Below, piece after piece: positions 51,807 to 61,113 of a stretch of 64,000 nt of DNA. The stretch spans positions 36,459-100,458 of the forward strand of contig NZ_CAJUBO010000010.1 of NCBI RefSeq assembly GCF_910584445.1, in the 5' to 3' direction. A program made the translations under genes and the position numbers. The notes beneath the pieces were generated by a model, which was given only the letters and a program-made list of their open reading frames with translations, was not told the DNA's origin and searched no databases. The stretch comes from an uncultured Desulfovibrio sp. GTDB lineage: Bacteria; Desulfobacterota; Desulfovibrionia; Desulfovibrionales; Desulfovibrionaceae. Positions within the stretch are counted from its first letter, which is position 1. Each line of letters opens with the position of its first letter.

Positions 51807-52549
51807 TCCTTTCCCCCTCCCTGCTTTCCGCCGATTTTTCCCGCCTTGGCGACGAGGTCGCCGCCCTGGAGGCCGCGGGCGTCTCCTGGCTGCATCTGGA
51901 CGTGATGGACGGCGCCTTTGTGCCCAACATCTCCTTCGGGCCGCCGGTCATCAAGGCCCTGCGTCCCCGTTGCGGCCTGTTTTTTGACGTTCACCTCATG
52001 GTGGAGGGCGCGGACCGCTATCTCGAATCCTTTGCGGAGGCGGGCGCGGATCTGCTCGTCATCCATGCCGAGGCCGTTTGCCATACCCACCGCTGCCTGG
52101 GCCGCATCCATGATCTTGGCCTGCGGGCCGGACTCGCGCTGGACCCGGGCACGGACCTTGCCGCCGCGCGCTGGCTCGCGCCGGACCTGGACCTGCTCCT
52201 CATCATGGGGGTGGACCCGGGATTTTCCGGGCAGTCCTTCATTCCGCAGACGGTCGCCAAGGTCCGCGCCGCGCGGGAAGCGCTCGACGCCTGGGGCCGG
52301 GCGGACGTTCCCGTGGAGGTGGACGGCGGCGTCTGCCTGGAAAATGCGGGCCTGCTGACCGAAGCGGGCGCCGACATCCTGGTTTCTGGCTCGGCTTTTT
52401 TCCGCACCACGACCTATGCGGCCGGCCTGGCCGCCTTTGCCGCGGCCACCCGGAGCGGCCGCTCCCCGCAGACGCAGCGGCGCCCCGGCCTGGACGCCGC
52501 GCAAGCCTGGCGGCACGCATCGCCCGCCAGCCAGCAAAAAGGAAAGTGA
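51803..52549 (+). CDS. rpe: Ribulose-phosphate 3-epimerase
   Basis: The 248-residue TIM-barrel enzyme interconverts ribulose- and xylulose-5-phosphate. Signature parts are LSPSLLSADFSRLGDEV, WLHLDVMDGAFVPNISFG and MGVDPGFSGQSFIPQTV, with EVDGGVCLEN. The ATG overlaps the merR stop (ATGA). The last ~30 residues are a polar tail. It precedes tkt, the next pentose-phosphate enzyme. Confidence 0.95.
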   Translation: MILSPSLLSADFSRLGDEVAALEAAGVSWLHLDVMDGAFVPNISFGPPVIKALRPRCGLFFDVHLMVEGADRYLESFAEAGADLLVIHAEAVCHTHRCLGRIHDLGLRAGLALDPGTDLAAARWLAPDLDLLLIMGVDPGFSGQSFIPQTVAKVRAAREALDAWGRADVPVEVDGGVCLENAGLLTEAGADILVSGSAFFRTTTYAAGLAAFAAATRSGRSPQTQRRPGLDAAQAWRHASPASQQKGK

Positions 52550-52551
52550 CC

Positions 52552-54564
52552 ATGCCGAGCCGCCGAGACTGCGCCAATGCCATCCGCGCCCTCGCCATCG
52601 ACGCCATCGAAAAGGCCCGTTCCGGGCACCCCGGCGCGCCGCTGGGCATGGCCGACATGGCCGAAGCCCTCTGGCGGCACGGTTTCAGGCACAATCCCGC
52701 CGATCCCGCCTGGCCCGACCGCGACCGTTTCGTGCTCTCCAACGGGCACGCCTCCATGCTCCTTTATGCCGTGCTCCATCTTACGGGCTATGACCTCCCC
52801 ATGGAGGAGATCAGAAATTTCCGGCAATGGGGTTCATGCACGCCGGGGCATCCCGAGCGCGGGCTGACGCCGGGCGTGGAGATGACCACCGGGCCGCTCG
52901 GCCAGGGCATCGCCTCGGCCGTGGGCATGGCCCTGGCCGAGGCGATGCTCGCCGCGCGCTTCAATACCGCGGAACATACGATCGTCGATCACCGCACCTA
53001 TGCCTTCTGCGGCGAAGGCTGCCTCATGGAGGGCGTTTCGCATGAGGCCTGCGCGCTGGCGGCGGCGTGGGCGCTCGGCAAGCTCACGGTGCTGTTCGAC
53101 GCCAACGGCGTTTCCATCGATGGCAAGGTGGACGCCTGGTTCTGCGAAGATGTGGGCCAGCGCTTCGCGGCCTATGGCTGGCAGGTCATCGGCCCGGTGG
53201 ACGGCCATGACGGCGCGGCCCTTGACGCGGCCCTGGCCGAGGCCCGCGCGGATGCGGAACGGCCGGCCCTCATCATCTGCCGCACCCATATCGGCTTCGG
53301 TTCGCCCAAGAAGGACTCTTCGGCGAGCCATGGCGCGCCTCTCGGCGAGGAGGCGGCCGAAGCCACGCGGCGCGCCCTGGGCTGGACGGCGGCGCCCTTT
53401 GAGATCCCGGACGATATCCGCGCCGCGTGGGATGCGCGCGCGCAGGGGCAGGCTCTGGAAGACGCCTGGAACGCCACCTTTGCCGCCTATGGCGCGGCGC
53501 ATCCCGAACTGGCCGCGGAGTTTCGGCGGCGCATGGCCGGCGAGCTTCCGGCGGACTGGCCGCAGATCGTGCGCCGCCTCATGGCGGCGGCCGCGGCCGG
53601 GGACAAGGCCGAGGCCACGCGCGTGGCCTCGCGCAAGGCGCTGGAGGTGCTGGTGCCCGCCGTTCCCGAGCTGGTGGGCGGTTCGGCGGATCTTTCCGGC
53701 TCCGTGGGCACGCAGACGGCGGCGTCCGCGCCGCTGGACACGGCATCGTACCGCGGCAATTACCTGTATTACGGCGTCCGCGAATTCGGCATGGGCGCCA
53801 TCATGAACGGACTCGCCATCCACGGCGGCTTCATCCCCTACGCGGGCACGTTCATGGCTTTTTCCGATCAGGCGCGCAATGCCCTGCGCCTTTCCGCCAT
53901 CATGGGCCTGCGCGTCGTGTGGGTGCTGACGCATGACTCCATCGGCGTCGGCGAGGATGGCGCCACGCATCAGCCTGTGGAACAGATCCCCACCCTGAGG
54001 ATGATCCCCAACCTCCATGTCTGGCGCCCCTGCGATGACGTGGAAACGGCCGTCGCCTGGCGCTCGGCGCTGGAAAATGCCGCCACGCCTACCTGCCTCG
54101 CCCTTTCACGCCAGAAGCTGCCGCAGCTTTCGCGCGATGACGCCCAGGTGGCGGCTATCGCCCGCGGCGGCTATGTGCTGCGCGAGTGCGCGGGCGATCC
54201 GGAGCTTATCCTCATGGCTACCGGCTCGGAAACGGCCCTGGCCGTGGAGGCGGCGGTGGCGCTGGGCGCGCGGGGCAGGCGTGTGCGCGTGGTTTCCCTG
54301 CCGTGCGCGGAAATTTTTGACGCCCAGGACGAGGCGTGGCGCGAGAGCGTCCTGCCGTCGGCGGTGCGGCGCCGTCTGGCTGTGGAGGCGGCGGCTCCTT
54401 CCTGGTGGCGCAAGTATGTGGGCCTTGATGGCGAGATCATCGGCATGGAGGGGTTTGGCGTGTCCGCACCCGGCGCCGTGCTGTTCGAGCGCTTCGGCTT
54501 TACCGCCGAAAACGTGGCCGCGCGGGCGCTTGCCCTGCTGGAACGGCCGGCATCCGCCCTCTGA
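52552..54564 (+). CDS. tkt: Transketolase
   Basis: The 670-residue thiamine-diphosphate enzyme of the pentose phosphate pathway has SGHPGAPLGMADMAEALW, the ThDP motif CGEGCLMEGVSHEAC...LFDANGVSIDG, and HGGFIPYAGTFMAFSDQARNALRLS. The catalytic GED stretch is HDSIGVGEDGATHQPVEQ. The ATG at 52552 is used because AAGGAAA lies seven bases upstream. It is coupled to rpe. Confidence 0.96.
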   Translation: MPSRRDCANAIRALAIDAIEKARSGHPGAPLGMADMAEALWRHGFRHNPADPAWPDRDRFVLSNGHASMLLYAVLHLTGYDLPMEEIRNFRQWGSCTPGHPERGLTPGVEMTTGPLGQGIASAVGMALAEAMLAARFNTAEHTIVDHRTYAFCGEGCLMEGVSHEACALAAAWALGKLTVLFDANGVSIDGKVDAWFCEDVGQRFAAYGWQVIGPVDGHDGAALDAALAEARADAERPALIICRTHIGFGSPKKDSSASHGAPLGEEAAEATRRALGWTAAPFEIPDDIRAAWDARAQGQALEDAWNATFAAYGAAHPELAAEFRRRMAGELPADWPQIVRRLMAAAAAGDKAEATRVASRKALEVLVPAVPELVGGSADLSGSVGTQTAASAPLDTASYRGNYLYYGVREFGMGAIMNGLAIHGGFIPYAGTFMAFSDQARNALRLSAIMGLRVVWVLTHDSIGVGEDGATHQPVEQIPTLRMIPNLHVWRPCDDVETAVAWRSALENAATPTCLALSRQKLPQLSRDDAQVAAIARGGYVLRECAGDPELILMATGSETALAVEAAVALGARGRRVRVVSLPCAEIFDAQDEAWRESVLPSAVRRRLAVEAAAPSWWRKYVGLDGEIIGMEGFGVSAPGAVLFERFGFTAENVAARALALLERPASAL

Positions 54565-54771
54565 GGAATGAGAAGTAAGGATGCGCGGCCGGCGCCGGCA
54601 GGCGAAGGCGCCGTCCGGGCCGCTTTGCGCGGAAAGCGCGGTTTTCCGCGAAATACCGGACCCTGTGCTTGCCTGAGCGGTTTGCGGCGTGCCGCCGCGC
54701 GGCGCGGGCAGCGGAGTTGAAAACGCGGAGCATGGCAAAGCCGCATGCTCTGGAAAGGCCAAGGAGGCATC

Positions 54772-55947
54772 ATGTCCATCAGGTCATTGCGTGATGTGGA
54801 CTGCAAGGGCAAGACCGTGGTCAGCCGTGAGGATCTCAACGTGCCCATGAAGGATGGCGTCATCAGCAACGACAAGCGCATCCGCGCGGCGCTCCCCACC
54901 ATCCGCCTTGCGCTGGACAAGGGGGCGGGCGTCATCGTGCTTTCGCATCTCGGCCGTCCCACCGAAGGCGAATTTGAGGAAAAGTATTCGCTCAAGCCCG
55001 TGGCCGCCCATCTCGGCAAGCTGCTGGGCGTGCCGGTGCGCGTGGCCGTTTCGCCCGATGCGGCCAAGGCCGCGCCCGGCGAGGTCGTTCTGGTGGAGAA
55101 CATCCGCTTCTTCAAGGGCGAGAAGAAGAACGATCCGGCCCTGGCAAAAAAACTCGCCGCTCTGGGCGACGTGTATGTCATGGATGCCTTTGGCGCGGCC
55201 CACAGGGCGCACGCCTCCACGGAAGGCGCCGTGCGCGAGGCCGCCGTGGCCTGCGCCGGGCCGCTCATGGAGGCCGAACTTTCGGCATTCGCCAGGGTGC
55301 TCGACGATCCCGCGCGGCCGCTCGTGGCGGTTATCGGCGGTTCCAAGGTCTCCACCAAGCTCGGCCTGCTCGACAACCTGCTCGCCAAGGTGGACAGCCT
55401 CATCGTGGGCGGCGGCATTGCCAATACCTTTCTGGCGGCGGCGGGCCACAGCGTGGGCGCGTCGCTGTATGAGCCGGACCTGGTGCCGGAAGCCAAAAAG
55501 ATCATGGAGAACGCGCGCGCCCAGGGCAAACGCCTGCCGCTGCCCGTGGACGTGGTGACGGCCAGGGCGCTGGAACCGGGGCAGAAGGCGACCGTCCATG
55601 CCGTGGATGATGTGCCCGCCGACGAGATGATCCTCGACATCGGCCCCAAAACCGTGGCGCTGTATGAAGAGATCCTTGCCGATGCGGCCACGGTGGTCTG
55701 GAACGGCCCTGTGGGCGCGTTCGAGATCGAACCGTTCGGCGCGGGCACCAAGGCCCTCGCCGAGTCGCTCGCCAGGAGCAAGGCGTTCGTGGTCGTGGGC
55801 GGCGGCGATTCCGTGGCCGCGGTGGAAGGCTATGGCCTCGCGGACAGGATGGGCTATATTTCCACGGGCGGGGGCGCCTCGCTGGAACTGCTCGAGGGCA
55901 AGGTGCTGCCGTCGGTGGCCGCTCTGGAAGCCCGCGCCGTCAACTAG
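54772..55947 (+). CDS. pgk: Phosphoglycerate kinase
   Basis: The 391-residue glycolytic kinase has VVSREDLNVPMKDGVISNDKR at the N-terminus, HLGRP after a short loop, and GGSKVSTKLGLLDNLL with VGGGIANTFLAA. The C-terminal GGGDSVAAVEGYG and GYISTGGGASLELLEGK complete the pattern. The usual VRVDFNVP Arg-Val pair is SRED here, a mild variation. AAGGAGG lies 6 bases before the ATG. A 12-bp hairpin follows. Confidence 0.95.
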   Translation: MSIRSLRDVDCKGKTVVSREDLNVPMKDGVISNDKRIRAALPTIRLALDKGAGVIVLSHLGRPTEGEFEEKYSLKPVAAHLGKLLGVPVRVAVSPDAAKAAPGEVVLVENIRFFKGEKKNDPALAKKLAALGDVYVMDAFGAAHRAHASTEGAVREAAVACAGPLMEAELSAFARVLDDPARPLVAVIGGSKVSTKLGLLDNLLAKVDSLIVGGGIANTFLAAAGHSVGASLYEPDLVPEAKKIMENARAQGKRLPLPVDVVTARALEPGQKATVHAVDDVPADEMILDIGPKTVALYEEILADAATVVWNGPVGAFEIEPFGAGTKALAESLARSKAFVVVGGGDSVAAVEGYGLADRMGYISTGGGASLELLEGKVLPSVAALEARAVN

Positions 55948-55972
55948 CCCACATAGACACTGGAATATCTCG

Positions 55973-56010
55973 TCCCGCGGTCTGTCCCTGCTGTCGGGCA
56001 GACCGCGGGA
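55973..56010 (+). terminator. Strong hairpin after pgk
   Basis: TCCCGCGGTCTG/CAGACCGCGGGA is a perfect 12-bp stem, with no T-run behind it. It may act as an mRNA stabiliser or a rho-assisted terminator. Confidence 0.55.
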
Positions 56011-56158
56011 TGACTGCCGCTGGCCGCCGGGTGTTTTTCCGCGTCCGCCGGCACGGCGTTCCGGTGTTCCGGGGCGGCGTCTCCGCTTCCCATTGTAAAA
56101 AAACTCTAAACATGCTCTCATGCGGGTGCCGGCGCGGTGCCGGTTCCAGGAGAGAGAG

Positions 56159-57112
56159 ATGAGTGAATCCCCCCGTTCCGGAGCAGCGGAATACCGTTGC
56201 GGCTGGGTCGCCCTCGCCGGGCCGCCCAATGCCGGAAAGTCCACGCTGCTGAATGCCCTGCTCGGCCAGAAAGTCACCATCGTCACCCCCAAGCCGCAGA
56301 CGACGCGCAACCAGATCGTGGGCATCTTCACCGATGCCGAAGCCCAGATCATCTTCATGGATACGCCGGGCATGGCCCAGCTGCGCGGCCGCCTGAGCAA
56401 GACCATGATCCAGGCCGTCTGGCAGAGCCTCAACCAGGCGGATGTCGTCCTTCTGGTGCTTGACGCCCATCTCTATATCCGCCATCCGGAATTCCTCGAG
56501 CGCGATCTTGCCCCCCTGGGCGAGTCCATTGCCGGGGATGAGCGCCCCACCATCATCGTGCCCAACAAGGTGGACCTGTTCGCGGACAAGAGCCGCATGC
56601 TGCCCCTGCTCACCCGGGCGCATGAACTCTGGCCCCGCGCCGAGATATTCCCCGTTTCCGCGCAGAGCGGGGACGGACTCGTCGAACTTCGGACGCTCAT
56701 CGAGTCGCGCCTGCCCGTGGGGCCGGCGCAGTTTCCGGAGGACCAGGTTTCCACGGCCTCCCTGCGCTTCATGGCCGCGGAGATCATCCGTGAAAAACTT
56801 TTCCTTTATCTGCACCAGGAAGTGCCCTACGGCGTGGCCGTGGAGGTGGAAAGCTGGCAGGAAGACCCGGAGCGCGGCCTTACGGTCATCCACGCCGTCA
56901 TCTATGTGGCCCGTCCCATGTACAAGGCCATGGTCATCGGCAAGGGCGGCAGCGGCATCAAGAAGATCGGCAGCGAGGCCCGCCGGGAGATCCGCGAACT
57001 CGTGGACGGCAAGGTGCATCTGGAACTCTGGGTCAAGGTGCGGGAAAACTGGACGGAAGACGAAGCCTTTCTCCGCGAGCTGGAGCAATCGTCCGGCGGG
57101 AGTGGGGAATGA
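56159..57112 (+). CDS. era: GTPase Era
   Basis: The 317-residue protein has the GTPase motifs GPPNAGKST, DTPGMA and NKVDLF, followed by the KH domain (VIGKGGSGIKKIGSEARREI). It helps 16S rRNA maturation. The start at 56159 follows AGGAGAGAGAG. It overlaps the YggS-family gene by four bases, so the two are co-translated. The G2/switch region (KPQTTRNQIVGIF) is intact. Confidence 0.95.
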   Translation: MSESPRSGAAEYRCGWVALAGPPNAGKSTLLNALLGQKVTIVTPKPQTTRNQIVGIFTDAEAQIIFMDTPGMAQLRGRLSKTMIQAVWQSLNQADVVLLVLDAHLYIRHPEFLERDLAPLGESIAGDERPTIIVPNKVDLFADKSRMLPLLTRAHELWPRAEIFPVSAQSGDGLVELRTLIESRLPVGPAQFPEDQVSTASLRFMAAEIIREKLFLYLHQEVPYGVAVEVESWQEDPERGLTVIHAVIYVARPMYKAMVIGKGGSGIKKIGSEARREIRELVDGKVHLELWVKVRENWTEDEAFLRELEQSSGGSGE

Positions 57113-57840
57113 ACCCTGAAGAGCTTGCGCTGCGCCTCGCCCGGGTGCGGGAGCGGCTGGAGCGGGCCTGCGCCGCGTGCGGCCGCCGGCCCGGGGATGT
57201 CCTTCTGGTGGCGGTCTCCAAATTCCACCCCGCCTCGGATGTGGCGGCCGTTGCCGCTGCCGGACAGGTGGATTTCGGCGAAAACTACGTGCAGGAAGCC
57301 CTGGAAAAACGCGGGGAACTGGCGGGTGTTCCCGCCGCGGCCCGTATCCGCTGGCACATGATCGGCCATGTGCAGAGCCGCAAGGCCGCGCAGGTGGCCG
57401 GGGCCTTTGTGCTCATCCATACGCTTGATTCCGTCAGGCTGGCCGATGCGCTGGAACGGCGCCTGGCGGATTCCGGGGCGATGCAGCCGGTGCTCATGGA
57501 AATCAATATCGGGGAGGAGCCGCAAAAGGCGGGCGTCATGGCGGCGGACGCCGCCGCCCTTGCGGAACATGTGCTTGCGCGCTGCCCGCATCTCGAGATG
57601 CGCGGGCTTATGTGCCTGCCCCCGGTTTTTGACGCCGGGGATGCGGCGCGGCCGTACTTTGCGCGCCTGCGCCGCCTTGGCGAGGACCTGCGTTCCCGCC
57701 TCGGCATCGGGCTGCCCGAGCTTTCCATGGGCATGAGCGGTGATTTCGCGGCGGCGGTGGCCGAGGGCGCCACCATCGTCCGCATCGGGACGGATATTTT
57801 CGGGCCGCGTCCGGTGAAAGCGGGCGCGCCTGTGGCATGA
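57109..57840 (+). CDS. YggS-family PLP homeostasis protein
   Basis: The 243-residue alanine-racemase-like protein has the PLP lysine in LLVAVSKFHP (near residue 33), HMIGHVQSRKA and MGMSGDFAAAVAEGATIVRIGTDIFG. The family (YggS/PROSC) controls pyridoxal phosphate levels. It begins with an ATGA overlap with era. A sigma-54 promoter for the next operon overlaps its stop codon. Confidence 0.94.
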   Translation: MNPEELALRLARVRERLERACAACGRRPGDVLLVAVSKFHPASDVAAVAAAGQVDFGENYVQEALEKRGELAGVPAAARIRWHMIGHVQSRKAAQVAGAFVLIHTLDSVRLADALERRLADSGAMQPVLMEINIGEEPQKAGVMAADAAALAEHVLARCPHLEMRGLMCLPPVFDAGDAARPYFARLRRLGEDLRSRLGIGLPELSMGMSGDFAAAVAEGATIVRIGTDIFGPRPVKAGAPVA

Positions 57841-57848
57841 TGCCTGCA
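57833..57848 (+). promoter_or_regulatory. Sigma-54 promoter for fliL-fliN-fliOPQ
   Basis: TGGCATGATGCCTGCA matches the -24/-12 consensus with GG at 57834 and GC at 57846, the correct 12-base step. It is ~58 bases before fliL and overlaps the stop codon of the preceding gene. Confidence 0.8.
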
Positions 57849-57905
57849 TAAGCTATCCCGGGGGCGGCGTGCGTTCCGCGCCCGAAGTTCGCGGAGAGGA
57901 TGCCC

Positions 57906-58532
57906 ATGGCGGCCAAGGACAAGGAAGCGGCGGCCCTGCCCGAAGGGCAGGCGGAAAAGCCCCGCAAGAAATCTCGTATCAAGCGCATTGTCATTATTTT
58001 GGCGATACTGCTGATGACGCTCGGCGGCGCGGGTCTCGGCGCGTACTGGTGGATTTTTTTGCGTACGCCCGCAACGGAAGCTCCCGCTCCCGCCGCCGAG
58101 GCCGCCCCGGACGCGGCCAAGGGCGCGCCGGCCAATGCCTCGGCGCCCGCTGCGCCCGGCGCGCCGGGCCAGGCGCCGCAGACGCCCCCGGCCGGGGCGC
58201 GCATAGAGCGGCAAAGCGATCTGCCGCGCAGCAGCGGCATGGTCCTGCCGCTGCCTCCGGTGACGGTCAATCTTTCCGATCCCGGCGGCCGCCGCTATCT
58301 CAAGCTCGGCATGGAGGTGGAGGTCAATGCGGACGTCTCCGCCGAACTCAAGGCGCACAGCGCGCGCATCCGCGATGCGGTCATCATGTTGCTGGCAGGA
58401 AAATCCTATGGGGATATTTCCACGCCCGACGGCAAGGTGCTGCTCAAGGCGGAGATCGCGGCGCGGCTCAATCAGATCCTTGGCGCGCAGCGCGTCGTCC
58501 GGGTGTATCTGACGGATTTTGTGGTGGAATAG
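57906..58532 (+). CDS. fliL: Flagellar basal-body associated protein FliL
   Basis: The 208-residue protein has one membrane helix near residues 30-52 (IVIILAILLMTLGGAGLGAYW), an Ala/Pro linker and the FliL periplasmic domain (VNLSDPGGRRYLKLGMEVEV, then VVRVYLTDFVVE at the end). It supports torque and stator function. The ATG at 57906 has AGAGGA 5 bases upstream. Confidence 0.9.
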   Translation: MAAKDKEAAALPEGQAEKPRKKSRIKRIVIILAILLMTLGGAGLGAYWWIFLRTPATEAPAPAAEAAPDAAKGAPANASAPAAPGAPGQAPQTPPAGARIERQSDLPRSSGMVLPLPPVTVNLSDPGGRRYLKLGMEVEVNADVSAELKAHSARIRDAVIMLLAGKSYGDISTPDGKVLLKAEIAARLNQILGAQRVVRVYLTDFVVE

Positions 58533-58553
58533 CAGCTTCACACGAGGTTGGAC

Positions 58554-59153
58554 ATGGCGCAGGACGATCAGGAAGCCCTGGCCGCGCAGTGGGCGGCACA
58601 GCTTGAAGAGGATGGCGGCGATCAGCCGGACCCGTTTGAAGCGGCCACCGCGGCGGCCGAGGGCGCTCCGGCGGAGGACGCCGCCGGCGGCACCCCGGAC
58701 GATGAGGCCCTGGCGGCGCAGTGGGCCGACGCCCTGGCTGCGGAAGAGGAGGAACGCGGACCCGCCACCTTCGGCAATGCGGCCTCCGGCGCGGGGACCA
58801 ATCCCAATGGAGGTTCCTTCGGCTCCCAGGCCCAGGACGCGCATTTCCAGGACATGACGGAAATGTCCCGCCAGCCGCGCGACAACAAGCTCAAGCGCGA
58901 GCTGGACTTTATCCTCGACATCCCGCTGGACGTGTCGGCGGAACTCGGGCGCACGCGCCTGCTCATCAACGAGCTGCTCCAGCTCGGGCAGGGTTCTGTG
59001 GTGGAGTTGAACAAACTCGCGGGCGAACCCCTGGAAGTCTATGTCAACGGCAAGCTGGTGGCGCGCGGCGAGGCCGTGGTCATCAATGAAAAGTTCGGCG
59101 TGCGCCTGACGGATATCATCAGCCCCATCGAGCGGGTGAAACAGCTTGGCTGA
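58554..59153 (+). CDS. fliN: Flagellar switch protein FliN
   Basis: The 199-residue protein has an acidic, low-complexity N-terminus of ~100 residues and the C-terminal SpoA domain (LDFILDIPLDVSAELGRTRLLINELLQLGQGSVVELNKLAGEP). FliN forms the lower C ring and binds phospho-CheY with FliM. fliM is not adjacent. GAGG precedes the ATG by 6 bases. It is longer than typical FliN (~130) because of the acidic extension. Confidence 0.92.
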   Translation: MAQDDQEALAAQWAAQLEEDGGDQPDPFEAATAAAEGAPAEDAAGGTPDDEALAAQWADALAAEEEERGPATFGNAASGAGTNPNGGSFGSQAQDAHFQDMTEMSRQPRDNKLKRELDFILDIPLDVSAELGRTRLLINELLQLGQGSVVELNKLAGEPLEVYVNGKLVARGEAVVINEKFGVRLTDIISPIERVKQLG

Positions 59154-59154
59154 C

Positions 59155-59808
59155 ATGCGTACGGACGTTGCGCTGCCTGACGGCCTCTCCGGCCATGCCG
59201 TGCGGGGGCTTGCGGATACGGCGGCACAGGCTCCCGGCCTCGCGGAGGCTGCCGCGCATGACCCTGTGGCCGCGGCCTCCATCGGCGACACGGTGCGCGC
59301 GGCCGCCGGGGAGATCGCCCGGGGGCTGGACCTGGCTGGTCGCGCCCTCGGCGAGTCGGTGGACACGGTCTCCGACATGGCCTTTGCGCGGGCGGCGGAA
59401 GTGGCTCCCGCAACGCCGGGCGCGGCATCGGGCCTGGGGCAGACGGCCTTCAGCTGGAGCGGCTATGTGCAGGCCGTGGGCATCCTCTGTCTGCTGCTGG
59501 CGGCGCTGTGGCTGGTGCTCTGGCTGGTGCGGCGCTATGGCCGCTTCAACTTCCTTCCCCGGCCCGGCGCCCTGCCGCGCGGGGCGCTCGTCATGGAAGC
59601 GCAGATGCCGCTCGGGCCGCGCAAGGGGCTGATGGTGGTACGCTTCTTGAATACACGGTTGCTGCTGGGGGTCACAGAACAGCAGATATGCCTGCTCAAA
59701 GAGGAAGATGTGCACGATGAGCCGCGTGACAACGATTTTCAGGGGATCATGGATCAAGCCCGCCGTGGCGTTGCTGACAGTGGCGACCCTGCCGGGCCTG
59801 CTGCCTGA
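59155..59808 (+). CDS. fliO: Flagellar biosynthesis protein FliO
   Basis: The 217-residue protein starts directly after the fliN stop. It has one membrane helix around residue 105 (VQAVGILCLLLAALWLVLWLV) and a FliO cytoplasmic segment (APQMPLGPRKGLMVVRF-like MPLGPRKGLMVVRFLNTRLLLGV). FliO assists FliP assembly in the export gate. Its 3' end overlaps fliP by 92 bases in another frame, an unusually long overlap. Confidence 0.85.
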   Translation: MRTDVALPDGLSGHAVRGLADTAAQAPGLAEAAAHDPVAAASIGDTVRAAAGEIARGLDLAGRALGESVDTVSDMAFARAAEVAPATPGAASGLGQTAFSWSGYVQAVGILCLLLAALWLVLWLVRRYGRFNFLPRPGALPRGALVMEAQMPLGPRKGLMVVRFLNTRLLLGVTEQQICLLKEEDVHDEPRDNDFQGIMDQARRGVADSGDPAGPAA

Positions 59809-60514
59809 AGCCGCCCTCGCCGCCCAGGACCTCACGCTGCCCACCATGTCTCTCACGCTTGCCGGCGGCGCGCCCGAACCCGGCAAGGTCTCGGTCCTGC
59901 TGGAGATCCTTTTTCTGCTCACCGTGCTTTCCGTGGCGCCGGCCATCATGCTCACGGTCACGAGCTTCACGCGCATCATCATTGTCTTCAGCTTCCTGCG
60001 CCAGGCCATGGGCGTCCAGCAGTTGCCGCCCACGCAGATCCTCGCCAGCCTCGCCATTTTCATGACGGTGGTGATCATGTTTCCGGTGGGCAAGCGCATC
60101 AACGACGAGGCGCTCCAGCCCTATCTCAACGAACAGATCGACTACAAGGTGGCGCTGGACAGGGCGCAGGTCCCTCTGCGGAACTTCATGTTCAAGCATA
60201 CCCGGGAAAAGGATCTCTCCGTTTTCTATTCCATCTCGCAGATGGAACTGCCGCGCAACAAGGATGAAGTGCCGACCATGATGCTTGCCGCGGCGTATGT
60301 CATCAGCGAACTTAAAACCGCCTTCACCATCGGCTTTCTGATCTATATTCCCTTTCTTGTCATGGATATGGTCGTCTCCAGCGTCCTGCTCGCCATGGGC
60401 ATGATGATGCTGCCGCCCATGATGGTCTCCATGCCGTTCAAGCTTCTCCTGTTTGTCATGGTGGACGGCTGGAACCTGCTGGTGGGTTCGCTGGTGAACA
60501 GCTTTCTGTTGTAG
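59717..60514 (+). CDS. fliP: Flagellar export gate protein FliP
   Basis: The 265-residue protein has a signal peptide (AVALLTVATLPGLLPEAALA), then TVLSVAPAIMLTVTSFTRII and VFSFLRQAMGVQQLPPTQIL, the FliP signature. The C-terminal IGFLIYIPFLVMDMVVSSVLLAMGMMMLPPMMVS matches. It is part of the FliPQR gate. The ATG at 59717 lies ten bases after GAGGAA; an in-frame ATG at 59708 is too close to that motif. Confidence 0.93.
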   Translation: MSRVTTIFRGSWIKPAVALLTVATLPGLLPEAALAAQDLTLPTMSLTLAGGAPEPGKVSVLLEILFLLTVLSVAPAIMLTVTSFTRIIIVFSFLRQAMGVQQLPPTQILASLAIFMTVVIMFPVGKRINDEALQPYLNEQIDYKVALDRAQVPLRNFMFKHTREKDLSVFYSISQMELPRNKDEVPTMMLAAAYVISELKTAFTIGFLIYIPFLVMDMVVSSVLLAMGMMMLPPMMVSMPFKLLLFVMVDGWNLLVGSLVNSFLL

Positions 60515-60526
60515 CGGGAGGAGAAG

Positions 60527-60796
60527 ATGTCGCCTGATTTTGTCATCGGTTTCGGAAGACAGGCCATTGAACTCTGCCTGATGATGGCGCTGCCCATGCT
60601 CGGCGTGGGCCTCGGCGTGGGCGTGGTGGTGAGCATCATCCAGGCCGCCACCCAGATCCAGGAACAGACCCTGACCTTCATCCCCAAGATCGTCTGCATG
60701 TTCATTGCCCTGCTTCTGGCGCTGCCCTGGCTCATGGAGCGCATGACCACCTTCACCCGGGATGTCTTCATCAATATCCCCGCCTACGTGCAATAG
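60527..60796 (+). CDS. fliQ: Flagellar export gate protein FliQ
   Basis: The 89-residue protein has two membrane helices (residues ~18-40 and ~50-72) with the FliQ loop AATQIQEQTLTFIPKI between them. GGGAGGAGA lies just before the ATG. It is the last gene of the cluster; fliR is not adjacent. Confidence 0.94.
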   Translation: MSPDFVIGFGRQAIELCLMMALPMLGVGLGVGVVVSIIQAATQIQEQTLTFIPKIVCMFIALLLALPWLMERMTTFTRDVFINIPAYVQ

Positions 60797-61113
60797 TCGG
60801 GGACATGCCGCGCGGCACGGCATGTTCCGTGCCGGACTGCCGGCGGCCGCCCTTGCGGCGGCCTGCCCGTCGAAATTCCACGCGCCCCTCCGGGGCGCGT
60901 TTGTCGTTGGGGCATATGCGCGTGTCGCCGGCTGCGATGGCAGTATCGTGGCATGGAAGGAGAAATCTAGAAATTATTTATACTTTATCTTGACTGTATT
61001 CGCCTGAAAGTATTCTGCGTCCCCGGGGCGCATATTTTTATTGCGTTGCCTTTCAGGCTGTTGGCGTCTTTTTTCCTGTTTGTTTTTCCCCCTCACTATA
61101 GTTTCCCTGCCAT
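60797..61113. other. Gene-free spacer between fliQ and the rRNA methyltransferase
   Basis: These 317 bases carry a strong hairpin at 60880-60900 and then a markedly AT-rich stretch (about 60964-61110) with no gene I can support. Short TTGAC-like boxes occur in the AT-rich part but no convincing downstream gene on the plus strand. Confidence 0.5.
60880..60903 (+). terminator. Terminator after the flagellar cluster
   Basis: ACGCGCCCC/GGGGCGCGT with a TCC loop, followed by TTGT. It is 84 bases after the fliQ stop. Confidence 0.65.

Noticed and set aside
54565..54771. A further full copy of the intergenic repeat between tkt and pgk
   Set aside because: Only fragments are seen (GCGGAAA/TTTCCGC and a GAGCATG/CATGCTC hairpin), not the ATGAAA stem-loop, so it is not annotated as a copy.
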